From Streptomyces harbinensis (lineage in GTDB: Bacteria; Actinomycetota; Actinomycetes; Streptomycetales; Streptomycetaceae): a stretch of DNA of 64,000 bases. Location of the stretch: assembly GCF_900116145.1 (NCBI RefSeq), contig NZ_FPAB01000003.1, positions 558,184 to 622,183 on the forward strand, given 5' to 3'. The notes below the pieces were generated by a model, which had not been told where the DNA came from, did no database searches, and saw only the letters and a list, made by a program, of their open reading frames with translations. How positions within the stretch are numbered: the first letter of the stretch is position 1; every line of letters begins with the position of its first letter. A program made the translations under genes and the position numbers. Positions 17,601 through 28,962 of this stretch are shown here, one piece after another.

Positions 17601-18803
17601 ATGGGGAGTATGGGGGCCACATCCGAAGGGCCTTGGCAGCCGCCGACCGTCGTGGAGGCGGGTCTGTACACGGCGGGCATGAACGGCGACTGGCCGGCGT
17701 TCTTCGACGTCCTGGCGGGCACCGATCTGTTCTTTCCGATGTCGCGCGAGGTCGTCGACGCGGTACCCGGCGGGTTCCGCTTCGCGCCGTTCCGCGACCC
17801 GCAGGTGGAGGGGCTGTGCGTGGCCGTCTTCACCCGGGGCATGCTGCCCCCGCCGTCCGGCGGGCAGGTCTTCGAACGCGGCAACCTGGGGCCGCTGGCC
17901 AAGGCGTGGCCCAGGACGGTCAACTGGCTGGCGGTGAACCCGGGCACCCCGGTGGAGACGTTCGTCCCGGCCGAGCCCCGGCAGTGGAAGCGGCACGCCA
18001 AGCGGGCGAAGCCCGAGGCGCGGCTGAAGACGCTGTGGACCGGCCCGCGCAGCGACGCCATGGCGCACGGCATGGCCTGCGGGGCGCTGCTGCTGGTCAA
18101 CAACGGGACGCTGTGGAACCAGCTGGGCTGGCAGAGCGGCGGCTACTCCGAGACCCGCGAACTGCTGAAAACCTGGTGGGGCATCACCGGCCGGGAGGGC
18201 TGGCTGGAGGCCCAGGAGGGGCTGCTGCGCGGTGAACTGTCACCGCCCGCGTGGGAGTTCTGTCTGCGGGTGCGGCACGTCCTGATCGAGGAGTACGGCA
18301 CGGCACCGGGCGCGGTGCAGTGGCGGGAGACGGCCGAGCGGGTGCTGCTGGCCAGGACCGCCGAGGTCGTCGACAAGACCGGCCGGCCACCGCAGTTCGA
18401 CCTGGACGCGGACATCACCCTCGCGCAGGACCTGATCGGCCGGATCCTGCGCTACGAGGCCCGGTTCCGCGCGGACGGCATTCTGGCGGCGGACGCGTCG
18501 GTACGGTCCGTCCTGGCCTGGGACTACGGGCGCGCCTCGTTCATGGCGCGGGACGGCCTGGGCGCCCGGTACTGCGACACGCACGAGGCGGAGACGGCCC
18601 TGCTGCGGGCGGGCGCGGCGGCGCGCCGGATGTACCGCTCGTGGCCGGACTTCGCGGCCGGGTACATCCTGGGCCGCTGTCTGCACTTCGACGACGAGAC
18701 GTTCGGGGACTGGTACCGGGAGATGCTGGAGGTGCACCGGATCCTCAGCACGGAGCCGGAGAGCCCGTGGCTGACGGTGCCCTGGGAGATCAAGGAAGGT
18801 TAG
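17601..18803 (+). CDS. DUF1266 domain protein with SseB-like N-terminus
   Basis: 400 residues, soluble, Trp-rich. The first ~130 residues (GLYTAGMNGDWPAFFDVLAG, TDLFFPM, FRFAPFRDPQVEGLCVAVFT) look like the SseB-type N-terminal domain of actinomycete proteins. The second half (WWGITGREGWLEAQEGLL; LAWDYGRASFMARDGLGARY; WPDFAAGYILGRCLHFDD) carries the DUF1266 pattern with its WDYGR and FAAGYILGR landmarks. Bacterial DUF1266 proteins are often linked to polymorphic toxin or secretion loci, but no such genes lie here and no catalytic residues are known. It stands alone between two terminators. Confidence 0.65.
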   Translation: MGSMGATSEGPWQPPTVVEAGLYTAGMNGDWPAFFDVLAGTDLFFPMSREVVDAVPGGFRFAPFRDPQVEGLCVAVFTRGMLPPPSGGQVFERGNLGPLAKAWPRTVNWLAVNPGTPVETFVPAEPRQWKRHAKRAKPEARLKTLWTGPRSDAMAHGMACGALLLVNNGTLWNQLGWQSGGYSETRELLKTWWGITGREGWLEAQEGLLRGELSPPAWEFCLRVRHVLIEEYGTAPGAVQWRETAERVLLARTAEVVDKTGRPPQFDLDADITLAQDLIGRILRYEARFRADGILAADASVRSVLAWDYGRASFMARDGLGARYCDTHEAETALLRAGAAARRMYRSWPDFAAGYILGRCLHFDDETFGDWYREMLEVHRILSTEPESPWLTVPWEIKEG

Positions 18804-18806
18804 CCC

Positions 18807-18831
18807 CCGGCCGGGTGCCTCCCGGCCGGGC
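18807..18831 (+). terminator. Hairpin after the DUF1266 gene
   Basis: CCCGGCCGGG is repeated across a five-base loop; because the arm is itself a palindrome the two copies pair fully (10 bp). It lies just after the stop at 18803. Confidence 0.5.
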
Positions 18832-18934
18832 TGCCCGTATCTCCCGGGTGGCGTGCCGATCGCCGCGACGGCGGCCGTGGAGGCACCGGCCCGGTGAACC
18901 GTGTCCTCGCGGCCTGTGAGTCGTTGCCCCGGGC

Positions 18935-19684
18935 GTGAGCCAGAAGAACCGTGACGGAAAAGGCAGGGCCCGCGACCGGATGCGGGAGGAGCGCGAGCGC
19001 GAGAAGGCCGCAGAGAAGCGGATGCGCGTGCTCAAGGTCGGCGGAACGGCCACCGCCGTCCTGGCGGTGGCGGCCGTCGTCGGCGTGCTGGCGGCCAACT
19101 CGGGCGGCAGCGGCAGCAACGACGGCCCGGCGGCCGAGCCCATCACGGTGGGCCAGTCCACGGCGCCGGCCACGCTGACGGTGTACGAGGACTTCCGCTG
19201 CCCGGCGTGCAGCCAGTTCGAGAACGGCTTCCGCGACGTCATCCACGAGCTGACGGACGCGGGCACGCTGAAGGCGGAGTACCACCTGGTCAGCATCATC
19301 GACGGCAACATCCGCGGCGACGGCTCGAAGAACGCCGCCAACGCCGCCCAGTGCGCCAACGACCAGGGCTCGTTCGCCGCCTACCACGACGTGCTGTTCG
19401 AGAACCAGCCGGCCGAGGCGGACGACGCCTTCGGGGACAAGGACCTGCTGATCGACCTGGCCGGCCAGGTCGACGGCCTGGACAACGCGGAGTTCCGCAC
19501 CTGCGTCCAGGAGGGCACCCACGACGACTGGGTGCAGCGCAGCAACGCGGACTTCATGTCCTCGGATTTCAACGCGACCCCGACGATCCTGCTGAACGGC
19601 GAGAACATCTACGGCGACCCGTCGGTCCCGCTGACCCCCGACTCCCTGCGCAACCAGGTGAACCAGCTGGCCGCCGGGTCCTGA
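18935..19684 (+). CDS. Membrane-anchored DsbA/thioredoxin-fold protein
   Basis: 249 residues from a GTG. A very charged N-terminus (about 30 residues, Arg/Lys/Glu rich) precedes one membrane helix (VLKVGGTATAVLAVAAVVGVLAANSGG, near 33-58). The exported part is a DsbA-like domain with the active site VYEDFRCPACSQFENGF (CPAC) and the cis-Pro region DFNATPTILLNGENI. This is the usual form of actinobacterial periplasmic thiol oxidoreductases that fold exported proteins. The immediate neighbour to the right is YcxB-like and then lgt, so an envelope role fits. No partner DsbB/VKOR gene is near. Confidence 0.88.
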   Translation: MSQKNRDGKGRARDRMREEREREKAAEKRMRVLKVGGTATAVLAVAAVVGVLAANSGGSGSNDGPAAEPITVGQSTAPATLTVYEDFRCPACSQFENGFRDVIHELTDAGTLKAEYHLVSIIDGNIRGDGSKNAANAAQCANDQGSFAAYHDVLFENQPAEADDAFGDKDLLIDLAGQVDGLDNAEFRTCVQEGTHDDWVQRSNADFMSSDFNATPTILLNGENIYGDPSVPLTPDSLRNQVNQLAAGS

Positions 19685-19795
19685 CCGGTCACGTCTCGGT
19701 CTCGGCAGCGGGGACAAAACCCTCACCGGACGACCCAGCCGCCCAAAGCGCGAGCCGGTCACGACGTGATGAGCTTGCGAACACCTGATGAAGAT

Positions 19796-19843
19796 CACAG
19801 ACTGCCCCCCACAGCGCACCTGTCCCGTGGGGGGCAGTCTGTG
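19796..19843 (+). terminator. Long perfect hairpin terminator
   Basis: A 17-bp perfect inverted repeat (19796-19812 with 19827-19843) and a 14-base loop, about 110 bases past the DsbA-like gene. Arms read CACAGACTGCCCCCCAC and its complement. It overlaps the first codons of an upstream extension of the next frame, which supports the later start at 19920. Confidence 0.75.
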
Positions 19844-19919
19844 TGCCGGCTTCGGCGGCGGGTTGTGCCTTGTCGGGCCGACTCGGGAATCGGGGCGGCT
19901 GGGACGAGGGAGGGTGGGG

Positions 19920-20486
19920 ATGAGTGAGCCGTTGTTCGTGACCAGTGAGCCGGCCTCGCGTGGTGATCACGGAACGCTGGAGTTCAGGGGGTGGGTGACC
20001 ACGGCCGAACTGATCGAGGGGCGACGGGCGCGGCGTGGGGCTCCGGCCCTCCGGGTGGGTTTTCACGCACTCATGGCTGTCGGACTGATGGCCGCTGTGG
20101 CGCTGGTGACCAGTGACCAGGACGAGCTGGGACGGGCGGCCGTCGCCTCCGTCCTCGTCATCGCCGCGTGCGGGGCGTTCGGTTGGTTCTTCTCTGTGCG
20201 GATGCAACTCGTACGGATCGTGAGGCGGGCGCGGCGGGGGGAGGAGTGCACGATCAGCCTGGAGGAAGACGCCGTCCAGGTCGTCGAAGGTGGTATCACG
20301 ACCCGGATCTCCCGGCAGGCGTATCCCTTCTTCGCGGAGACCCGCGGGAGCTTCGTTCTCCTCACCTCACGGTCGCCGCGCTCCGGTGTGCTGGTGATTC
20401 CCAAGCGGTTCGCCGGGCGGCCGGCCGACGTCGACAGGGCGCGTGCGGTGCTCGGCGGCTCCTGGGAACCGCTCGGGCGGGCGTGA
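19920..20486 (+). CDS. YcxB-like membrane protein
   Basis: 188 residues from the ATG at 19920, preceded by GGGAGGGTGGGG; an earlier ATG at 19788 would place the terminator hairpin inside the gene and is rejected. Two membrane segments near residues 50-90 (ALMAVGLMAAVALVTS and AAVASVLVIAACGAFGWFFSV) separate an N-terminal part from a C-terminal beta domain: VQVVEGGITTRISRQAYPFF followed by VLLTSRSPRSGVLVIPKRF. That arrangement, with a bulky-residue VxxIPKRxF motif, is the YcxB-like domain. Function unknown; it probably senses or supports the membrane. Moderate confidence. Confidence 0.6.
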   Translation: MSEPLFVTSEPASRGDHGTLEFRGWVTTAELIEGRRARRGAPALRVGFHALMAVGLMAAVALVTSDQDELGRAAVASVLVIAACGAFGWFFSVRMQLVRIVRRARRGEECTISLEEDAVQVVEGGITTRISRQAYPFFAETRGSFVLLTSRSPRSGVLVIPKRFAGRPADVDRARAVLGGSWEPLGRA

Positions 20487-20674
20487 GGCGGCGAGTGGCC
20501 GGGGCCCCGGGAGGACGCCGTGCACGGGCCGCGCGGGTGGCGGGGCCCTCTTCGCAAGGGGAAACGGGAAGCTCACGCTTGCCGCATACGATTGGTCACG
20601 GAGGGTGATCCCGGCCCGGAATGCGGGCCGTGGATTCCCGGGTGGAGCCGCGGCGCGGTAGCGTCGGGGGCACC

Positions 20675-21676
20675 ATGGAGATCCTTGCCTCTATCCCCAG
20701 CCCAGGCACCAGCGAGGTCCATCTCGGGCCGCTGCCCCTGCGTGGCTATGCCCTGTGCATCATCATCGGTGTCTTCGTCGCCATCTGGCTCGGCGGGAAG
20801 CGCTGGGTCGCCCGGGGCGGACAGCCCGGGACCGTCGCCGACATCGCCGTGTGGGCGGTGCCCTTCGGGCTGATCGGCGCGCGGTTGTACCACGTCATCA
20901 CCGACTACCAGCTGTACTTCGGTGACGGGCGCGACCCGGTCAACGCGTTCAAGATCTGGGACGGCGGCATCGGCATCTGGGGTGCCATCGCCGGTGGCGC
21001 GGTGGGTGCCTGGATCGCCTGCCGGCGGCGCGGGATCCCGCTGCCCGCGTTCGCCGACGCCGTGGCGCCCGGGATCGCGTTCGCGCAGGCGATCGGCCGC
21101 TGGGGCAACTGGTTCAACCAGGAGCTGTACGGCAAGCCCACCGATCTGCCCTGGGCGCTGGAGATCGACAACGGCATCGACAGCGGGACCTTCCACCCCA
21201 CCTTCCTGTACGAGTCGCTGTGGTGCGTCGGTGTCGGCGTGCTGGTGATCTGGGCCGACCGGCGGTTCAAGCTCGGGCACGGCCGGGCGTTCGCCCTGTA
21301 CGTGGCCGCGTACACCGCGGGCCGGTTCTGGACCGAGTATCTGCGCATCGACGAGGCCCACGAGGTGCTGGGTCTGCGGCTGAACAACTGGACCTCCATC
21401 GTCGTCTTCCTCGCCGCCGTCGCCTACCTGGTGATCTCCGCCAAGCGCCGGCCGGGCCGCGAGGAGGTCGTCGAGCCGGGTGCCGCGGACGGCTCCGGGG
21501 GCGCGGGTGAGGCCGCCGCCGAGAAAGCCGGAGCCGGCGACGCGGACGCCGACGCGGACGGGGAGCGGACCGCGACCGAGGGCGACAAGGAGCCCGCCAA
21601 GGGCGCCGACCTCAGCAAGAAGGGCGGGGAGCCCGGCGAGGGCACCGACAAGGCGGGGGCTGCCTCCGCGTCATGA
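20675..21676 (+). CDS. lgt: Prolipoprotein diacylglyceryl transferase
   Basis: 333 residues from the ATG at 20675. Lgt adds diacylglycerol to the lipobox cysteine of exported lipoproteins, of which at least three are encoded in this window. Seven membrane helices and the family motifs are present: PLPLRGYALCIIIG with the essential His-to-Arg region, PFGLIGARLYHV, KIWDGGIGIWGAIAGG, AQAIGRWGNWFNQELYG and HPTFLYES. After residue ~270 comes a long hydrophilic Ala/Glu/Lys/Asp tail, common in Streptomyces Lgt and lacking in E. coli. It overlaps the next gene in ATGA. Confidence 0.96.
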   Translation: MEILASIPSPGTSEVHLGPLPLRGYALCIIIGVFVAIWLGGKRWVARGGQPGTVADIAVWAVPFGLIGARLYHVITDYQLYFGDGRDPVNAFKIWDGGIGIWGAIAGGAVGAWIACRRRGIPLPAFADAVAPGIAFAQAIGRWGNWFNQELYGKPTDLPWALEIDNGIDSGTFHPTFLYESLWCVGVGVLVIWADRRFKLGHGRAFALYVAAYTAGRFWTEYLRIDEAHEVLGLRLNNWTSIVVFLAAVAYLVISAKRRPGREEVVEPGAADGSGGAGEAAAEKAGAGDADADADGERTATEGDKEPAKGADLSKKGGEPGEGTDKAGAASAS

Positions 21677-22377
21677 CGGCGTCCGCCGAGGCCCACCACC
21701 GGCACCGCGATGTGAGCGGCGGCTGGCTGCGTCCCGCGGTCTTCGGGGCCATGGACGGGCTGGTCTCCAACCTCGGGCTGATCAGCGGGGTGGTGGGGTC
21801 CTCGGCGTCGGCGCACACGATCGCCGTCGCCGGTATGGCCGGGCTGGCGGCTGGGGCGTTCTCGATGGCGGCCGGGGAGTACACCTCGGTCGCCTCGCAG
21901 CGCGAGCTGGCGCTGGCCGAGATCGAGGTGGAGCGGCGCGAGCTGGCCCGCAACCCGGACGCCGAGCTGGCCGAGCTGACCGAGGTGTACGTACGGCGCG
22001 GGGTGGAGCCGGAGCTGGCCCGGGAGGTCGCCCGCCAGCTGTCCCGCGATCCGGAGCAGGCGCTGGAGATCCACAGCCGCGAGGAGCTGGGCGTGGGCCC
22101 CGGCGATCTGGCCTCGCCGCTGGTCGCGGCGCTCGCCTCGTTCGGCTCCTTCGCCGTGGGCGCGCTGCTGCCGGTGCTGCCCTATCTGCTGGGCGGTACG
22201 GCGTTCTGGCCGGCCGCCCTGCTGGCGCTCGCCGGGCTCTTCGTGTGCGGCGCGGTCGTGTCCCGGGTGACCGCCCGCTCCTGGTGGTACAGCGGGCTGC
22301 GCCAGCTGCTGCTGGGCGCCGGGGCCGCGGCCCTGACCTACGGGCTCGGGTCACTGCTCGGCACCGCACTGGGCTGA
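21673..22377 (+). CDS. VIT1/CCC1 family metal transporter
   Basis: 234 residues. It begins with a His-rich stretch (AEAHHRHRDVSGGWLRPAVFG) and the family signature AVFGAMDGLVSNLGLISGVVG, followed by AGLAAGAFSMAAGEYTSVASQRE, the conserved second helix. An acidic cytoplasmic loop (ELARNPDAELAELTEVYVRRG) of the VIT metal-binding type separates these from three C-terminal helices. Members move iron or manganese out of the cytosol. Start and stop of lgt overlap, so the two are co-translated, though the functional link is unclear. Confidence 0.9.
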   Translation: MTASAEAHHRHRDVSGGWLRPAVFGAMDGLVSNLGLISGVVGSSASAHTIAVAGMAGLAAGAFSMAAGEYTSVASQRELALAEIEVERRELARNPDAELAELTEVYVRRGVEPELAREVARQLSRDPEQALEIHSREELGVGPGDLASPLVAALASFGSFAVGALLPVLPYLLGGTAFWPAALLALAGLFVCGAVVSRVTARSWWYSGLRQLLLGAGAAALTYGLGSLLGTALG

Positions 22378-22681
22378 CCGGTTCGCCCGGGAATATACCC
22401 GCCACCCCGTACGCTGGGTACTGGGTGGCGCGCTCATGGGTGAGCTTTGTTTCCGGAGGGTTTCAGTTCGTTTCCTGCGGGCATGAGGCTTCCACGTCCG
22501 CCAGCGGCGACATATCCGCCATTCTCCGGCCGCAGCACGGCAGAACGAAGTCCGCATCGTGGACAGAGGTATCCACTTCCCGGAAACCTCGCCATCGTGT
22601 AACCTGCACGAAAATTTTGAGCCACCAGGGCCAACGTCGTCCCTCGGTACCAGCACCTACCAAGAGACGACGGGAGTGCCG
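22378..22681 (+). promoter_or_regulatory. Upstream region of gltB, 304 bases without a gene
   Basis: The only long gap before gltB, so its promoter must be here. It is less GC-rich than its neighbours in its last third. GTAAC-N6-GAAAA at 22599-22614 agrees at all but one informative base with a GlnR half-box pair (gTnAc-N6-GaAAc), and an isolated GAAAC stands at 22583. The second half-box pair of a full GlnR site is missing. No hairpin, RNA motif or small frame stands out. GlnR control is a weak inference. Confidence 0.3.
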
Positions 22682-25600
22682 ATGCGTTCTGCGTCCCACC
22701 CGGTGAAGCAGGGGATGTACGACCCGGGCAACGAGCACGACGCCTGTGGCGTCGGCTTCGTCGCCACCCTCACGGGCGAGGCCAGCCACGAGCTGGTCGA
22801 TCAGGCGCTCACCGTGCTGCGGAACCTGGAGCACCGCGGTGCCACCGGCTCCGACCCGGACACCGGGGACGGCGCGGGGATCCTCATCCAGATCCCCCAC
22901 GCTTTTCTGCGCGAAAATGTTCCTTTCGGTCTTCCCGAGGCCGGCTCCTACGCCGTCGGCACCGCCTTCCTCCCGGTCGGCGCCGACGAGAACGCCACCG
23001 CCGTCGCCGCCGTCGAGGCCATCGCCGCCGAAGAAGGACTGACCGTCCTCGGCTGGCGCGAGGTCCCCGTCGCCCCGCAGCTCCTCGGCGCCGCCGCCCG
23101 CGAGGCCATGCCCGCCTTCCGGCAGCTCTTCGTCCAGGATGCGGACGGCTCCCGGACAGGCATCGAACTGGAACGCCTCGCCTTCGTGCTGCGCAAGCGC
23201 GCCGAACGCGAGACCGGCGTCTACTTCGCCTCCCTGTCCGCCCGCACCCTCGTCTACAAGGGGATGCTCACCACCGGACAGCTTGAGCCATTTTTTCCTG
23301 ATCTTTCAGACCGTCGCCTGGCATCCGCCATCGCCCTGGTCCACTCCCGCTTCTCCACCAACACCTTCCCCAGCTGGCCGCTCGCCCACCCGTACCGGTT
23401 CGTCGCCCACAACGGCGAGATCAACACGGTGCGCGGCAACCGCAACTGGATGCGCGCCCGCGAGTCCCAGCTGGCCTCCCCCCTCTTCGGCGAACGCATC
23501 GGCGACCGCGACGCCCTGGAGCGGATCTTCCCCGTCTGCACCCCGGACGCCTCCGACTCCGCCTCCTTCGACGAGGTCCTGGAACTCCTCCACCTCGGCG
23601 GACGCTCCCTCCCGCACGCCGTCCTCATGATGGTCCCCGAGGCATGGGAGAACCACGCCTCCATGGACCCCGCCCGGCGCGCCTTCTACCAGTTCCACTC
23701 CACCCTCATGGAGCCCTGGGACGGCCCCGCCTGCGTCGCCTTCACCGACGGCACCCAGGTCGGCGCCGTACTCGACCGCAACGGACTGCGCCCCGGCCGC
23801 TACTGGGTCACCGACGACGGATTCGTCGTCCTCTCCTCCGAGGTCGGCGTCCTCGACATCGACCCCGCCCGCGTCGTGCGCAAGGGTCGCCTCCAGCCCG
23901 GCCGGATGTTCCTCGTCGACACCGCCGAGCACCGCATCATCGAGGACGACGAGATCAAGGCCGCCCTCGCCGCCGAACACCCCTACGCCGAATGGCTCGA
24001 CAGCGGCCTCATCGACCTCGCCGACCTCCCCGAGCGCGAACACGTCGTCCACACCCACGCCTCCGTCACCCGGCGCCAGCAGACCTTCGGCTACACCGAG
24101 GAAGAGCTGCGCATCCTGCTCGCCCCCATGGCCGGCAGCGGCGCCGAACCCATCGGCTCCATGGGCACCGACACCCCCATCGCCGCGCTCTCCGACCGGC
24201 CGCGGCTGATCTTCGACTACTTCACCCAGCTCTTCGCCCAGGTCACCAACCCCCCGCTGGACGCCATCCGCGAGGAACTGGTTACCTCCCTGCACTCCTC
24301 CCTCGGCCCCCAGCACAACCTGCTGGAGCCCAGCGCCGCCTCCTGTCGCTCCGTGAACCTCCCCTTCCCGGTCATCGACAACGACGAGCTGGCCAAGCTC
24401 ATCCACATCAACGCCGACGGCGACCTCCCCGGCTTCGGCTCCGCCACCCTCTCCGGCCTCTACCGGGTCAGCGGCGGCGGCGAAGCGCTCGCCGCCCGCC
24501 TCGACGAGATCCGCGCCGAGACCGACGCCGCCATCGCCGACGGCGCCCGCCTCATCGTGCTCTCCGACCGGCACTCCGACGCCGAGCACGCCCCCATCCC
24601 CTCCCTGCTGCTCACCTCCGCCGTCCACCACCACCTCATCCGCACCAAGCAGCGCACCCAGGTCGGGCTGCTCATCGAGGCCGGGGACGTCCGCGAGGTC
24701 CACCACGTCGCCCTCCTCATCGGGTACGGCGCCGCCGCCGTCAACCCCTACCTGGCGATGGAATCCGTCGAGGACCTGGTCCGCCGCGGCACCTACCTGC
24801 CCGGCACCGACGCCGAGACCGCCATCAAGAACCTCATCAAGGCGCTCGGCAAGGGCGTCCTGAAGGTCATGTCCAAGATGGGCATCTCCACCGTCGCCTC
24901 CTACCGCGGCGCGCAGGTCTTCGAGGCCATCGGGCTCGACGAGTCCTTCGTCGACACCTACTTCCACGGCACCACCACCAAGATCGGCGGCGCCGGCCTC
25001 GACGTCATCGCCCAGGAGGTCGCCGCCCGGCACGCCAAGGCGTACCCCGCCTCCGGCATCGCCCCCGCCCACCGCGACCTGGAGATCGGCGGCGAGTACC
25101 AGTGGCGCCGCGAGGGCGAACCGCACCTCTTCGACCCCGACACCGTCTTCCGGCTCCAGCACTCCACCCGCGAACGCCGCTACGACATCTTCAAGCAGTA
25201 CACCGGCCGGGTGAACGAGCAGGCCGAACGGCTCATGACCCTGCGCGGACTCTTCCGCCTCAAGAACGGCGAGCGCGCCCCCGTGCCGCTGGACGAGGTC
25301 GAGCCCGTCAGCGAGATCGTCAAGCGCTTCTCCACCGGCGCGATGAGCTACGGCTCCATCTCCCGGGAAGCGCACGAAACCCTCGCCATCGCCATGAACC
25401 GGCTGGGCGCCAAGTCCAACACCGGCGAAGGCGGCGAAGACCCCGAACGCCTCACCGACCCCACCCGGCGCAGCGCCATCAAGCAGGTCGCCTCCGGACG
25501 CTTCGGCGTCACCAGCGAATACCTGGTGCACTCCGACGACATCCAGATCAAGATGGCCCAGGGCGCCAAGCCCGGCGAAGGCGGCCAGCTGCCCGGCCAC

Positions 25601-27242
25601 AAGGTGTACCCGTGGGTCGCCAAGACCCGGCACGCCACCCCCGGCGTCGGCCTCATCTCGCCGCCCCCGCACCACGACATCTACTCCATCGAGGACCTCG
25701 CCCAGCTCATCCACGACCTCAAGAACGCCAACCCGGCCGCCCGCATCCACGTGAAGCTGGTCTCCGAGGTCGGCGTCGGCACCGTCGCCGCCGGCGTCTC
25801 CAAGGCCCACGCCGACGTGGTCCTCATCTCCGGACACGACGGCGGAACCGGCGCCTCCCCCCTCACCTCCCTCAAGCACGCCGGCGGCCCCTGGGAACTC
25901 GGACTCGCCGAAACCCAGCAGACGCTGCTCCTCAACGGACTGCGCGACCGCATCGTCGTCCAGACCGACGGCCAGCTGAAGACCGGCCGCGACGTCCTCA
26001 TCGCCGCCCTCCTCGGCGCCGAGGAGTACGGCTTCGCCACCGCGCCGCTCGTCGTCTCCGGCTGCGTCATGATGCGGGTCTGCCACCTGGACACCTGCCC
26101 GGTCGGCATCGCCACCCAGAACCCGGTCCTGCGCGAACGCTTCAGCGGCAAGCCCGAATTCGTCGTCAACTTCTTCGAGTTCATCGCCGAAGAAGTCCGC
26201 GAACTCCTCGCCGAACTGGGCTTCCGCAGCATCGAGGAAGCCGTCGGCCACGCCGAACTCCTCGACATCAGCCGCGCCGTCGACCACTGGAAGGCCGCCG
26301 GGCTCGACCTCGCCCCGCTGCTGCACATCCCCGACCTGCCGGCCGGCACCCCCCGCCACCAGGTCATCTCCCAGGACCACGGCCTGGAGAAGGCCCTGGA
26401 CAACGAGCTGATCCGGCTCTCCGCCGACGCCCTGACCGCACCCACCGCCCAGGACGCCCGGCCGGTCCGCGCCCAGGTCGCCATCCGCAACATCAACCGC
26501 ACCGTCGGCACCATGCTCGGCCACGAGGTGACCAAGAAGTTCGGCGGCGCCGGACTGCCCCAGGACACCATCGACATCACCTTCACCGGCTCCGCCGGCC
26601 AGTCCTTCGGCGCCTTCGTCCCCCGCGGCGTCACCCTGCGCCTGGAAGGCGACGCCAACGACTACGTCGGCAAGGGCCTGTCCGGCGGACGGATCGTCGT
26701 CCGGCCCGACCGCGCCGCCGACCACCTGCCCGAGTACTCCACCATCGCCGGCAACACCCTCGCCTACGGCGCCACCGGCGGCGAACTCTTCCTGCGCGGC
26801 CGGGTCGGCGAACGCTTCTGCGTCCGCAACTCCGGCGCCACGGTCGTCGCCGAAGGCGTCGGCGACCACGGCTGCGAGTACATGACCGGCGGCCACGCCG
26901 TCGTCCTCGGCGAGACCGGACGGAACTTCGCGGCCGGCATGTCCGGCGGCGTCGCCTACGTCATCGACCTCGACGAACACAACGTCAACCCCGGCTTCGT
27001 CGCCGTCGAAGCACTCGACGACGCCGACCGCGCATGGCTGCACGACGTGGTGCGCCGACACGCCGAGGAGACCGGATCCACGGTCGCCGGCACGCTGCTC
27101 AAGGACTGGGACACCGCCGTGACCCGCTTCAGCAAGATCATGCCCACCACGTACAAGGCCGTGCTCGCCGCCAAGGACGCCGCCGAGCGCGCCGGACTCA
27201 GCGAGTCCGAGACCCACGAGAAGATGATGGAGGCGGCGACCC

Positions 27243-27250
<8 letters not shown>
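22682..27250 (+). CDS. gltB: Glutamate synthase large subunit
   Basis: 1522 residues, normal for GltB. It hydrolyses glutamine and passes ammonia to 2-oxoglutarate on FMN. The ATG at 22682 is five bases from GGGAG. A propeptide of about 21 residues ends before Cys22 ([12 protein letters not shown]), the amidotransferase nucleophile exposed by cleavage. The synthase domain has [33 protein letters not shown] and [14 protein letters not shown]; the 3Fe-4S cluster Cys lie in [19 protein letters not shown]. The C-terminal GXGXG beta-helix ([17 protein letters not shown]) is present. It overlaps gltD by eight bases. Confidence 0.98.
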
Positions 27251-28706
<1,456 letters not shown>

Positions 28707-28761
28707 CGGCCCGACCCCACCGGCCCGGCACCCGCCACCACCGGCACCGGGCCCCACCCGC

Positions 28762-28783
28762 TTCCGTACAACGTCGTACGGAA
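28762..28783. repeat. Short perfect inverted repeat after gltD
   Basis: TTCCGTAC and GTACGGAA flank AACGTC. An 8-bp perfect palindrome in a non-coding gap, lower in GC than usual here; could be a protein site or part of the transcript end. No regulator recognised. Confidence 0.4.
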
Positions 28784-28792
28784 AGTGGCCGC

Positions 28793-28830
28793 GGCGCCTG
28801 CCTCTCCCCGACCGAGCGAGGGCAGGCGCC
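28793..28830 (+). terminator. Terminator of gltBD
   Basis: GGCGCCTGCC pairs perfectly with GGCAGGCGCC and the stem continues with one bulge (TC with GAG). The loop is about 14 bases. It lies 87 bases past the gltD stop. Confidence 0.65.
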
Positions 28831-28962
28831 GAGGCATGTCCACACCCCGGCGCGGGCAGACGGCAGCCGAGGGGCGCGAACGGCCGCACGCCGCAAGCCG
28901 GTGATGCGCGCGCCGGCCGCGCGGGCCACGGGGACGGGGACGGGGACGGGAACGGGGGAGCG

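Noticed and set aside
28929..28956. GGGGAC tandem repeat as a functional element
   Set aside because: Only about four short units upstream of a GTG start; probably slippage that also supplies the ribosome site.
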